Origin: Acinetobacter rudis
GTDB taxonomy: Bacteria; Pseudomonadota; Gammaproteobacteria; Pseudomonadales; Moraxellaceae
DNA length: 64,000 bases
Direction: 5' to 3'
Assembly (NCBI RefSeq): GCF_031157835.1
Contig: NZ_JAVIDR010000002.1
Span: 248,001 to 312,000, forward strand
Shown here in pieces: positions 16,545 through 23,619 of the stretch (the stretch's first letter is position 1; each line of letters begins with the position of its first letter). A program made the translations under genes and the position numbers. The notes under the pieces were generated by a model, which was not told where the DNA came from, did no database searches, and saw only the letters and a program-made list of their open reading frames with translations.

Positions 16545-17050
16545 GCAAACTCAATTTCATTACTGACGTTCTTAGCAAACTTTTCAATTTGAAAATGTGG
16601 GTAACGAGATTTAATAAATGCCAATCCACATTTAATATCCTGTTGTATTTGAGCTATATATGTATCATTGCTCTTTGCAATATCACGAATCGACTCACCC
16701 ATCACATAATGCCACCAGATTGCCCCAATCCACTCTTGTACAACTTCATCATCAACAGACTGAAGATCAATTAAGAGTTTTTGAATCGCGCGAGCTTCGT
16801 TACTATCCAATTCACAGCACGTTCCTTTACGGCGCACACACAATCGATCTTTTAAGTTTTCATCACTCATATACATGGCTAGTAACTTTTCTCTATGTTT
16901 TTGAGTAATTCGTTTTAGTGGCATGGTTTTTACGATACGCACCATGGTTTCATTATCACCATTGATCCACGCACCAAGCTGACGGCACCATTCCTCAAAA
17001 CTATACTTTTTCCAGTTTGTTGCCTGCATAATCGTTATTGCTGAACTCAT
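16541..17050 (-). CDS. Q-like late antitermination protein
   Basis: The 169-residue product from ATG 17050 has GAGG eight bases upstream; ATGs at 17056 and 17095 are also in frame. The segment YSFEEWCRQLGAWINGDN resembles the start of phage antitermination Q proteins, and the C-terminal part has a sigma-like HTH look (YVMGESIRDIAKSNDTYIAQI). It lies upstream of the late genes, next to a promoter-terminator pair. The identity is supported by context more than by sequence. Confidence 0.65.
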   Translation of the reverse strand: MSSAITIMQATNWKKYSFEEWCRQLGAWINGDNETMVRIVKTMPLKRITQKHREKLLAMYMSDENLKDRLCVRRKGTCCELDSNEARAIQKLLIDLQSVDDEVVQEWIGAIWWHYVMGESIRDIAKSNDTYIAQIQQDIKCGLAFIKSRYPHFQIEKFAKNVSNEIEFA

Positions 17051-17060
17051 TGTCATACCC

Positions 17061-17222
17061 TCACTTAAACCATTTGCACGTGTACTGTGTACCATTTACC
17101 CAAAATACATCTTGTGTTTTACAGACCTGTATTGTGTTGAATGTATTAAGTGCTAAAGCCACAACAACAAAGATCATGAACAACACCACATACAGCCATG
17201 ACTTATCTTTTTTCTTACGCAT
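17061..17222 (-). CDS. Small membrane protein, phage (53 aa)
   Basis: A 53-residue frame from ATG 17222 to TGA 17061 encodes MRKKKDKSWLYVVLFMIFVV and a short extracytoplasmic end with two Cys (TIQVCKTQD, QYTCKWFK). The basic start and single span suggest an N-in membrane protein. It overlaps the upstream nuclease gene by eight bases and ends just before the Q-like gene. Function unknown. Confidence 0.6.
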   Translation of the reverse strand: MRKKKDKSWLYVVLFMIFVVVALALNTFNTIQVCKTQDVFWVNGTQYTCKWFK

Positions 17223-17616
17223 CGTTCACCATCCCCTTAATCTGCTCTATCGCCCTACCGCTCTTCACATCCGCCGTGCTAAACCTCAGCACCGTATAAC
17301 CCAACATTGCAGCCGCGTTATACTTCTCTATATCTGCCTGATAACCACTGCCTCTTGTATGCCTTCCATTACTCCAGATACCGCCCTCAACCTCGATCAA
17401 CAACTTAGTTCCAGTTAAATAAAAATCAGCTCTCCATTTTCTTGTCTCATGAAACTTAAACTCTGTCTCAAAACCAATCCCGTGAACTTTTAAATGCTGA
17501 GCCAGTATTGCTTCACCCTCACTCACTACCTTTTGAGTTTTGACCGCAGGACGCTTACGTCTTACGGGCTTTTTCTTAACAAGCTGCTTGTACTCAGCTA
17601 TCGACATACTGCTCAT
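17215..17616 (-). CDS. DUF559/VSR-type PD-(D/E)XK endonuclease-like protein
   Basis: From ATG 17616 the protein has 133 residues. A basic linker is followed by a Vsr-like nuclease fold: EGEAILAQHL, then WRADFYL (Asp64) and LLIEVEGG (Glu75, Glu77), then NAAAMLGYTVLRFS. It would cut or process DNA, perhaps as a resolvase or repair enzyme in phage replication. A longer start at 17691 is possible, but the ATGA overlap with a 33-residue gene upstream favours 17616. Confidence 0.75.
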   Translation of the reverse strand: MSSMSIAEYKQLVKKKPVRRKRPAVKTQKVVSEGEAILAQHLKVHGIGFETEFKFHETRKWRADFYLTGTKLLIEVEGGIWSNGRHTRGSGYQADIEKYNAAAMLGYTVLRFSTADVKSGRAIEQIKGMVNDA

Positions 17617-17714
17617 AGATAACCTAGTGCGTGATGCACACTCTGTTGTGATGATGCAAACACGGCGATAACAATGAGAATTAGCATGCAAATTAGGAAT
17701 TGGTTAGGTGTCAT
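17613..17714 (-). CDS. Phage microprotein ending HHALGYL, copy 1 (33 aa)
   Basis: The frame from ATG 17714 to TGA 17613 encodes MTPNQFLICMLILIVIAVFA and a tail ending SVHHALGYL. It starts inside the end of the gene at 17704, after a GGTGG site, and its TGA overlaps the next ATG. The same seven C-terminal residues end the microprotein at 18036, with different synonymous codons, which argues for real translation. It is a single-span hydrophobic peptide of unknown role. Confidence 0.6.
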   Translation of the reverse strand: MTPNQFLICMLILIVIAVFASSQQSVHHALGYL

Positions 17715-18039
17715 GGGTTCCACCCTTTACGTCCACCCAATCTCCTTTGTGCCAGTCAAATACATTCCTTTTATTCTGAATTGTCCCGTTGATAATATTT
17801 GGTACACCCTGATCTCTTAACTGACGAACAGCCTCGATAACTTGATCACAAGTCCAGCCAGTACTCGCACTCAAACCATTAACACCATGCAACATTCCAG
17901 AGATTTGGCGCATAGCTCTTTCAAAACGATCTTTGCGCACCACCTGACCATCAGCATCAAATTCAAGGTCTTCTAGTTTTAACTTAGGATCTCTAAATTC
18001 AGGCATTCGCAGATCTAATTCAGACACTTCGCTTTTCAT
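17704..18039 (-). CDS. Phage protein of unknown function (111 aa)
   Basis: This soluble, charged protein (LDLRMPEFRDPKLKLEDLEF, FERAMRQISGMLHGVNGLSA) has a helical middle and a Trp-containing end (FDWHKGDWVDVKGG). It is probably a DNA- or protein-binding accessory factor, but I do not recognise it. Start and stop both overlap microprotein genes. Confidence 0.6.
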   Translation of the reverse strand: MKSEVSELDLRMPEFRDPKLKLEDLEFDADGQVVRKDRFERAMRQISGMLHGVNGLSASTGWTCDQVIEAVRQLRDQGVPNIINGTIQNKRNVFDWHKGDWVDVKGGTHDT

Positions 18040-18122
18040 AAATACCCCAACGCATGATGTTGATTACTACCTGCACCAGCCACGGCGCAGAAGATAATTA
18101 GAAGTAAAAGGCTTAGTCTCAT
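18036..18122 (-). CDS. Phage microprotein ending HHALGYL, copy 2 (28 aa)
   Basis: ATG 18122 to TGA 18036 encodes MRLSLLLLIIFCAVAGAGSN and then QHHALGYL. ATGA overlaps link it to the genes on both sides. It looks like a short signal or membrane peptide. The C-terminus is identical to copy 1 at 17613 at the protein level while nearly every third base differs, a pattern of coding constraint. Confidence 0.58.
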   Translation of the reverse strand: MRLSLLLLIIFCAVAGAGSNQHHALGYL

Positions 18123-18544
18123 TGGGCAGCCACCAAAGCTTGTTTTAATAACACAATAGCCCTGTCAGATTGATTGGACTCATACCCCCATAATTCACAT
18201 TCAGAAATTAAGCTATCAAAAAGGTACTTCAATGATTTTCTCTTAGCCTCGAGCTCTTTAATTTGCGCATCCTTTTGATCTAACTCAGCCTTCAAAGTCT
18301 TTGCTACATTTTTAAAGTAATCACCCAGCTCAATTGCTTTTAACCACTCCTTGGTGCGCTCTTCCAACACGATATTTAAATGATCAATCTCAGTCTGCTT
18401 AACTGCCATATCAACAAGTGCAATGATGTTTAATGGATGAGCCACCACATCAATAAATGGCTTGTAGTGCTTATTTGCAGCATGAATAGCATCTTCAGCA
18501 GCACGACGAATAACTGTTAGTTCCTCTTGTGTTAATTCATTCAT
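18119..18544 (-). CDS. Phage protein with coiled coil, unknown (141 aa)
   Basis: A predicted coiled coil occupies about residues 55-115 (NIVLEERTKEWLKAIELG, LKAELDQKDAQIKELEAK). The N-terminal part (LTVIRRAAEDAIHAANKHYK) is helical too. No family recognised. It is coupled by overlaps to its neighbours in the leftward accessory cluster. Confidence 0.6.
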   Translation of the reverse strand: MNELTQEELTVIRRAAEDAIHAANKHYKPFIDVVAHPLNIIALVDMAVKQTEIDHLNIVLEERTKEWLKAIELGDYFKNVAKTLKAELDQKDAQIKELEAKRKSLKYLFDSLISECELWGYESNQSDRAIVLLKQALVAAQ

Positions 18545-18747
18545 TTCCGCTCTGCCTCCAATATTGCCTCTGGTGTACCCGTCTTAACTTCACGATCAAC
18601 AATGGCCACACACTTAAAAGTCTTATTACCTAGAAAGAACCCACCTAGACGCTCACATTCAGCTGCGATCATTCTGTGGATGTAATTGCCACATATCCAC
18701 CAAGCTACGATGCCACCAATCAATAAACCGATAAGGAAGTTACTCAT
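18541..18747 (-). CDS. Small membrane protein, phage (68 aa)
   Basis: An N-terminal membrane segment (MSNFLIGLLIGGIVAWWICG) is followed by a soluble tail with two Cys (AAECERLGGFFLGNKTFKC). It overlaps both neighbours by four bases. The function is unknown; the high density of single-span proteins in this cluster is notable. Confidence 0.6.
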   Translation of the reverse strand: MSNFLIGLLIGGIVAWWICGNYIHRMIAAECERLGGFFLGNKTFKCVAIVDREVKTGTPEAILEAERK

Positions 18748-18884
18748 TTACACCCTCTACAACTTGTCAAATAAACACCCGTGTCGTAGTGATATCCATT
18801 AGCCTTGCAATGCGCTGTATGTAGTGAACGTAAATACTTAAGATTTATTGCAAAAAACTTGGCTTCGAAAGTGACCTTATTCAT
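18744..18884 (-). CDS. Short phage protein with Cys/His, unknown (46 aa)
   Basis: The ATG at 18884 (MNKVTFEAKFFAINLKYLRS) lies inside the end of the gene at 18877 and is preferred to an upstream start at 18956, which would overlap that gene by 80 bases. The C-terminus has His, Tyr and three Cys (TAHCKANGYHYD, TSCRGCK), possibly a small metal site. Confidence 0.5.
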   Translation of the reverse strand: MNKVTFEAKFFAINLKYLRSLHTAHCKANGYHYDTGVYLTSCRGCK

Positions 18885-19155
18885 GCTCACCACCCAACTG
18901 ATAAACAGTTTCAAGAATTTTTTTAACAGCTGTATACATCCGCTTTCCATCACCATCCTGATAATTGAAGCTATTAACGAATGTAGAAAAGCTCAGACCC
19001 TCACCATTCTTTTTTGACCACTTAACCCAATGGTTTGCCACATCTAGTGCTTTCTCTTGAAACTTTTCTAAAGCAAGCTTTTGGGCAGCTTTTTCTCGTC
19101 TTGATATGATTAACTGACGTTCTTCTGGAGTTAAACGGATTGGTTTCACTGACAA
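18877..19155 (-). CDS. Phage protein of unknown function (92 aa)
   Basis: The product is mostly helical and basic (LTPEERQLIISRREKAAQKL), with an aromatic middle (VANHWVKWSKKNGEGLSFST) and a C-terminal helix. No known family. It overlaps the HNH gene upstream by ten bases. Confidence 0.58.
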   Translation of the reverse strand: MSVKPIRLTPEERQLIISRREKAAQKLALEKFQEKALDVANHWVKWSKKNGEGLSFSTFVNSFNYQDGDGKRMYTAVKKILETVYQLGGEHE

Positions 19156-19547
19156 GCCCCTCCAAACGTCTCAAAGAAGAAAACAACAGGATTAGGCTTA
19201 ATCTCAATCAATCCAAAACGATGTAAATGTCTTGCATGAGTACTATCCCGAAGTAATTGAACATCACGATAATGACCAAGCATGTGTCGCCAGCTTTCCA
19301 GTGACATAGAAGACTTATTGGTATTACACGGCACACATGCAGGGTTAAGATTTTCCAGTGTGTCGTTATGTGGTCGCAGCATTTCACTGGTTGTGCGCAA
19401 CACACCGCCACCAACATACTCAAGTTCACGCTTAACAGCTTCGATATGATCTGCATGCCACTTATCACCAAGCAATTCACCACAATAGGCACAATGGCCA
19501 TTAAATTTTTGCTTGAGTTCGGCGCGTTGGATTTTGCTCAATTTCAT
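19146..19547 (-). CDS. HNH endonuclease (replication region)
   Basis: The 133-residue protein has the zinc pair CAYCG near residue 19, the HNH core HADHIEAVKRE and the second pair CVPCNTNK, in normal order. The C-terminal extension (WRHMLGHYRDVQLLRDS) is often seen in phage HNH proteins. It is translated with the DnaB-type helicase gene (four-base overlap). It may be a homing-type or recombination nuclease; no intron or intein is evident nearby. Confidence 0.85.
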   Translation of the reverse strand: MKLSKIQRAELKQKFNGHCAYCGELLGDKWHADHIEAVKRELEYVGGGVLRTTSEMLRPHNDTLENLNPACVPCNTNKSSMSLESWRHMLGHYRDVQLLRDSTHARHLHRFGLIEIKPNPVVFFFETFGGACQ

Positions 19548-20920
19548 GCCACCTTCTCCATACCCTGAATCTGCTCAATTGCACTACTATCCAAGTTAGA
19601 AAACTGGCAGTACTTCAACTGTGAATGCATTAATGCTCTACCCACCTCACCATGTCGGTTTTTACCCACAATGGCCTCGGCAATACCTGCGTATTTAGAT
19701 TCTTTGTTGTAGACCTCATCCCGATACAAGAAAACGATTTGATCAGCATCTTGTTCAATGGCTCCTGATTCACGTAAATCTGACATCATTGGTCGTTTGT
19801 TTGGTCGCTTCTCAAGTTCACGATTAAGCTGTGACAAAAGTACAATCACACAATCAAACTCCTTAGCCATTGCCTTGAGCTCACCTGTGAAATACGCAAT
19901 CTTCAAATCTTCACGTGCAAAGTTCTTACTGGTTTTCATGATCTGCAAGTAATCCACTAGGACCACACCAACAGAACCGTATTTGTGTTTAACCTTGCGA
20001 ATAGTCTCTTGAATATTTGCGATTGATGGGCGTGAAGTATCGTTAATCTCCATTGGTACGTTTTTAAGCATAGCCACGGCGTTCGTATAAGCCGTAAATT
20101 CGTCTTTTGACAACTCGTGTGGAGCATTACGCACCTTACCTATGTCAGCAGGCCCTACAGCGCAACACAGGCGCATTGCGATCTGTTCTTTAGGCATCTC
20201 ACCCGACATAATCACACTAGGTTTGCCTTGAACGATTGAAACGTGACTGGCAATGGTCTGCATCATTGTGGTTTTACCCATTGCAGGACGAGCAGCCAAA
20301 ACAAGTAAACACCCTGGTTCAACATCACCAAGCATTTTGTCCAAGTCATGAATACCAGTCTGAATACCGCGAATCATCGTTTGACCACTCGCATACTGTT
20401 CAAGCTTGCGATGTATCTCACCAAACGTATTTGCGGCTGCATCGTGGATGTGTGCCAGTGATTCACTACCCTGATCTGTGTTGATATCAGCAAACATACC
20501 CTGAGCGTTTAAAACCAAATCACCACGGCTTACATCTGAGTGACGAGCTAAATTCATCACTTTGAACGCTTCCGCTTCAACCTTGCGACGAATCGATAGA
20601 TCTTTGAGTTTTTCAGCGTATGAAATCAGGTTGTGATAACTAGACGGCGCTTCACCCATGACTTGCATCAAATACTGCTCACCGCCTGATGCTTCAATTT
20701 GGCTATTGCGTTCTAACGACTCATTGACCAGTACCACATCGTACGGTGAGTTTTTAGAATCCAAGTCTGTGATGGTTTTAAAAATCACTTTGTGGCGCGT
20801 AGCGTGAAAGCAATCCTCAGTCAGAATATTTTCAACTCGTGCATATGACCCTGAAACGGTCATGAGCGCAGCCAGCACAGCTTGTTCGATTTGGATGCTA
20901 TGAATTTTAGTGTCGATCAT
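19544..20920 (-). CDS. DnaB-type replicative DNA helicase, phage
   Basis: The 458-residue product has the DnaB N-terminal domain (IEQAVLAALM, MGEAPSSYHN) and a RecA-like C-terminal domain with Walker A RPAMGKTT (about 211-218), Walker B VGVVLVDYLQIM and the SDLRESGAIEQDAD motif. Carrying its own helicase, the phage need not borrow host DnaB but needs a loader. The initiator gene directly upstream is coupled by an ATGA overlap. Confidence 0.94.
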   Translation of the reverse strand: MIDTKIHSIQIEQAVLAALMTVSGSYARVENILTEDCFHATRHKVIFKTITDLDSKNSPYDVVLVNESLERNSQIEASGGEQYLMQVMGEAPSSYHNLISYAEKLKDLSIRRKVEAEAFKVMNLARHSDVSRGDLVLNAQGMFADINTDQGSESLAHIHDAAANTFGEIHRKLEQYASGQTMIRGIQTGIHDLDKMLGDVEPGCLLVLAARPAMGKTTMMQTIASHVSIVQGKPSVIMSGEMPKEQIAMRLCCAVGPADIGKVRNAPHELSKDEFTAYTNAVAMLKNVPMEINDTSRPSIANIQETIRKVKHKYGSVGVVLVDYLQIMKTSKNFAREDLKIAYFTGELKAMAKEFDCVIVLLSQLNRELEKRPNKRPMMSDLRESGAIEQDADQIVFLYRDEVYNKESKYAGIAEAIVGKNRHGEVGRALMHSQLKYCQFSNLDSSAIEQIQGMEKVA

Positions 20921-21804
20921 TGTGCTGCTCCCAAGAATCCTTTTGGTTTTAATGGGAGGTTGATCACTGGTGTTTGATTAACCTGTGGTTGTGTTTCTGT
21001 GTTATTCACGGCGTTGTTTTCAAGTTGATCTAACTCAGCGTTGATTTCTTGCCAATTCCAACTTGAATTAAACGAATCCCACCCCTTTGCAGCGATGATC
21101 AGGAAAGCACGTTCGTTCGAGATATTTGCTTTCTTGGCTTGGTTTAAAACAAGTTTGATCACAGTCTCAGTAACCGATTTCTTTTTCTTGTTTCTCAAGT
21201 TGAGATATTCGTTTGCAGTGTTTTCAGAAACACCGTTTTCAATGAGATATTTTTTAGCTGAAAATTTAGAAGATTTTTCAAGTGTGTGCGCACTAGTACT
21301 CTCTTGAGTATTCTCTTGTAATTCTCTTGTATAGATTGGTTCATTTTGACCCAATGGAGATTGGTTCATTTTGACCTCATCCATTGGTTCATTTTGACCC
21401 AATGCATTGGTGCAATCTGACCCTATGCATTGGCTCATTTTGACCTCATGAATAAAATCAATAGGTTGCATGATTTCAGCCTCTAATTTGGCTAAATTTT
21501 CATAATTAATTGAGTAGAAATTAATTTGATTTGAGCGAACCTTATCGAATTGTTCCACAATCAGTAAATCTTGATTTTTTAATGAATTGATAGCTCGTTT
21601 TAAAGTCGAAATAGACAGATATTTAAGCTGATCCACCCACTCCTGATAACTGTTATAAACCCACTTTCGACCATCACGCACAAATCTAGATGCACCCATC
21701 CAGTAATGGAGTTGCTGTAAAAAAATAGCTTCATTCAAGCCTATCGCTTTTGCTAAAGATGGTTGTACCTGTAGAGGTGATTCATTGATTAGTAATCTAC
21801 TCAT
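20917..21804 (-). CDS. Phage replication initiator (O-like) with internal iterons
   Basis: The first 100 residues form a winged-helix-like replication domain (LAKAIGLNEAIFLQQLHYWM, YLSISTLKRAINSLKNQDLL) found in many phage replication proteins. A central linker (about residues 120-160) is encoded by five 17-bp DNA repeats and shows repeated GQNEP motifs. The C-terminal part (LIENGVSENTANEYLNLRN) likely contacts the helicase. The architecture, DNA-binding front half then iterons inside the gene, follows lambda O. Confidence 0.82.
   Translation of the reverse strand: MSRLLINESPLQVQPSLAKAIGLNEAIFLQQLHYWMGASRFVRDGRKWVYNSYQEWVDQLKYLSISTLKRAINSLKNQDLLIVEQFDKVRSNQINFYSINYENLAKLEAEIMQPIDFIHEVKMSQCIGSDCTNALGQNEPMDEVKMNQSPLGQNEPIYTRELQENTQESTSAHTLEKSSKFSAKKYLIENGVSENTANEYLNLRNKKKKSVTETVIKLVLNQAKKANISNERAFLIIAAKGWDSFNSSWNWQEINAELDQLENNAVNNTETQPQVNQTPVINLPLKPKGFLGAAQ
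21335..21445. repeat. Five iterons inside the initiator gene: candidate phage origin
   Basis: ATTGGTTCATTTTGACC occurs exactly at 21335, 21360 and 21383, with one change at 21429 and several changes at 21406. Steps are 25, 23, 23 and 23 bases, about two helical turns. An AT-rich stretch lies beside it at 21446-21540. Repeats inside an initiator gene are the lambda ori pattern. Confidence 0.75.
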
Positions 21805-21986
21805 GCTTCAACCCCTTTAGGCATTTTTGCCTTCTGTCCTTTCACAGAGTTATAAAGATTCTGACGAGCCGTTTCCAGTTCAAAAGAAGTGTGTAAATTC
21901 TTACACTTAACGTGGTTTTCGACTGCGATTTCGAGTAAGTGAATCTTCTGACTTAGCTCAATATCTGTTAAGATATTCATGTTCAT
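21801..21986 (-). CDS. Short phage protein of unknown function (61 aa)
   Basis: The product is helical and charged (MNMNILTDIELSQKIHLLEI) with a basic end. AGGG lies about eight bases before the ATG. It is coupled to the initiator gene by overlap and belongs to the leftward early operon. Family unknown. Confidence 0.58.
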   Translation of the reverse strand: MNMNILTDIELSQKIHLLEIAVENHVKCKNLHTSFELETARQNLYNSVKGQKAKMPKGVEA

Positions 21987-22027
21987 TTAGTGACCCTAAT
22001 TGAATACTAAAAGCCTGACCTCGACCG

Positions 22028-22519
22028 TCAGGCTTTTTCTGTTTGTAGAGCTGACAAATACTTTGCACACTCTGATTTCATTGCTTGACGCAATGCTCTA
22101 ATGTTTACTTCTAGCTGCTCTAAAATTTGATCTGTTTCATCCATTTCAGATGGTGTTACTACTCCATCTGCCATAACGTCATGAACTTGTTGATTGACTT
22201 GCCCTACATTGATATTTGTACCCAATAAAGACTCAAGGACAGTTAGGTGGTGATCCTTTCCATCTGTGTTGTTTACTGGAACCAACATAAAGCCAAGCAT
22301 GTGAGACCATACTTTTAGGCAGGCAGGGTTTTGCGTGTAAACAAGCATTGATTCAAAAGCTTTGAGGCTCGGTAAATGCGTGTCCATGTTTGGATTGGCA
22401 TAGTTCAAAACGGTTTTGTGCGAAACACCTAGAACATCAGCAACATCCTTTGGCGTGATACCAGTGGAGTGATGAATCATCTTGTGTAATGCTGTTTTTG
22501 TTTCTTTGGAAATTTCCAT
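22028..22519 (-). CDS. CII-like phage regulatory protein
   Basis: The 163-residue protein has an N-terminal helix-turn-helix (ITPKDVADVLGVSHKTVLNY) and a LPSLKAFESMLVYTQN segment resembling the phage regulatory protein CII (CP76) family. The C-terminal helix (ILEQLEVNIRALRQAM) may oligomerise. The position after the cro-like gene and before replication genes is that of lambda cII. The role in lysogeny choice is inferred. Confidence 0.65.
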   Translation of the reverse strand: MEISKETKTALHKMIHHSTGITPKDVADVLGVSHKTVLNYANPNMDTHLPSLKAFESMLVYTQNPACLKVWSHMLGFMLVPVNNTDGKDHHLTVLESLLGTNINVGQVNQQVHDVMADGVVTPSEMDETDQILEQLEVNIRALRQAMKSECAKYLSALQTEKA

Positions 22520-22587
22520 GTGAATCCTTGGGTTTATTCACGTTTATTTGATGATGATGAGTTGAGATACTTTACTCATGGTTATTT

Positions 22588-22779
22588 TTAAGCAGTTAAA
22601 GATTGGGTGTTGCGTAAGATTGGTTTTTTTCCAGCAGCTAAATCGAGAACCTGATATTCCCGAGCTAAAGGAATTTTCTCTTCTGGCCACTGGTAAACAG
22701 CGGCAGGTTTAATTTTCAATAAAGCAGCCAAGCCAACCCCATTAACCCCCAGGAGTGCACAGGCTTCCTGTTTAGTCAT
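22588..22779 (-). CDS. Cro-like repressor
   Basis: The ATG at 22779 (MTKQEACALLGVNGVGLAAL, 63 residues) follows a GGTGA site and is preferred to one at 22791. The helix-turn-helix and the PAAVYQWPEEKIPLARE turn are typical of Cro proteins that read host-style DNA-binding helix pairs. It is the first gene of the leftward early operon and faces away from cI across the operator region. Confidence 0.82.
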   Translation of the reverse strand: MTKQEACALLGVNGVGLAALLKIKPAAVYQWPEEKIPLAREYQVLDLAAGKKPILRNTQSLTA

Positions 22780-22796
22780 AAAATTCACCATAAAAG

Positions 22797-22855
22797 TAAG
22801 ATTTCTTAGTATTAAATCAAAGAATTCTTACTTTTACAAGATGTAAGATAACTTA
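22797..22855. promoter_or_regulatory. Right-operator-like region: three CI/Cro sites between cro and cI
   Basis: Three 12-bp palindromes fit TAAGA-NN-TCTTA: TAAGATTTCTTA at 22797, AAAGAATTCTTA at 22819 and TAAGATAACTTA at 22844. Each of the last two has one mismatch. They cover the start of cro transcription, the promoter spacer and the bases immediately before the cI start codon. Confidence 0.7.
22811..22839 (-). promoter_or_regulatory. Leftward early promoter for cro (PR-like)
   Basis: On the minus strand -35 TTGTAA (22839-22834), 17-base spacer, -10 TTTAAT (22816-22811). The middle operator lies within the spacer and another covers the expected transcription start. Confidence 0.62.
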
Positions 22856-22856
22856 T

Positions 22857-23537
22857 ATGAATACTGAAACTATTGGGCAGCGCATTCGCACCCTTCGACG
22901 ATCGAAAAAATTAACGCAAGCCCAGTTGGCCAAAGTTGCGGGGGTGAGTTCACCTGCTGTTACAGAGTGGGAAAAAGATAGTTACCAGCCTAAGGCTGCA
23001 TCTTTAGAAGCTATGGCTAATTTATTTGGTGTTACTACTGAATACATTCTGACTGGTAATGGTAGTTCCACCCACAAAACTCCAACCGATAGCTCTTTCA
23101 GTAATGTACGTATTAATGAAAAACCGTTAAGACGCATTCCTGTTCTGGATTTTGTACAAGCCGGAACATTTCATGAAACTGGTTATGATGGCATAAATGC
23201 CAAAGGTGAAACCTACACCACGTATGAAAATTCAAAACCTGAAAGTGTATTTTCGCTTGAGGTATCAGGTTTAAGCATGACCCCTGAATTTAACCCTGGT
23301 GATAAGCTTGTGGTGGATGCCTCAAAACTTGCTTATCCAGGATGTTATGTAATTGCTCAGAATGGCTGTCATGAGGCTACGTTTAAGAAATATCGAGCAA
23401 TTGGTTATGACGAGCATGGCCGAGAAACATTTGAATTAATCCCACTTAATCAAGACTTTCCTGTTATGGACTCCACTAAACAAGAGATCCGTATAATTGG
23501 CGTGGTTGTAGAGCATGTAAGGCAGTTTGGGAAATAA
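22857..23537 (+). CDS. CI-type phage repressor (HTH plus S24 peptidase)
   Basis: Residues 5-62 form an HTH_3 domain (TQAQLAKVAGVSSPAVTEWE). A linker leads to a LexA/S24 domain with cleavage site Ala102-Gly103 (FVQAGTF), catalytic Ser140 in GLSMTP and Lys177 in EATFKKY. It keeps the prophage silent and should self-cleave with RecA after DNA damage. No clear ribosome site precedes the ATG and an operator ends two bases before it, so the mRNA may be leaderless like lambda cI from PRM. That last point is inference. Confidence 0.93.
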   Translation: MNTETIGQRIRTLRRSKKLTQAQLAKVAGVSSPAVTEWEKDSYQPKAASLEAMANLFGVTTEYILTGNGSSTHKTPTDSSFSNVRINEKPLRRIPVLDFVQAGTFHETGYDGINAKGETYTTYENSKPESVFSLEVSGLSMTPEFNPGDKLVVDASKLAYPGCYVIAQNGCHEATFKKYRAIGYDEHGRETFELIPLNQDFPVMDSTKQEIRIIGVVVEHVRQFGK

Positions 23538-23590
23538 AGTACCAAGCACAATGTCTCATCAAAAGACATAAACTCAATAACATACTTCTT

Positions 23591-23596
23591 TATAAT
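23591..23596 (+). promoter_or_regulatory. Candidate -10 box of the HsdR-N-like gene
   Basis: A perfect TATAAT lies 24 bases before the ATG at 23620, with a weak -35 region, and a strong GGGGGAT ribosome site follows. It suggests expression independent of the lytic promoters. Confidence 0.4.
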
Positions 23597-23619
23597 TTAA
23601 TTAACTCATTGGGGGATAT

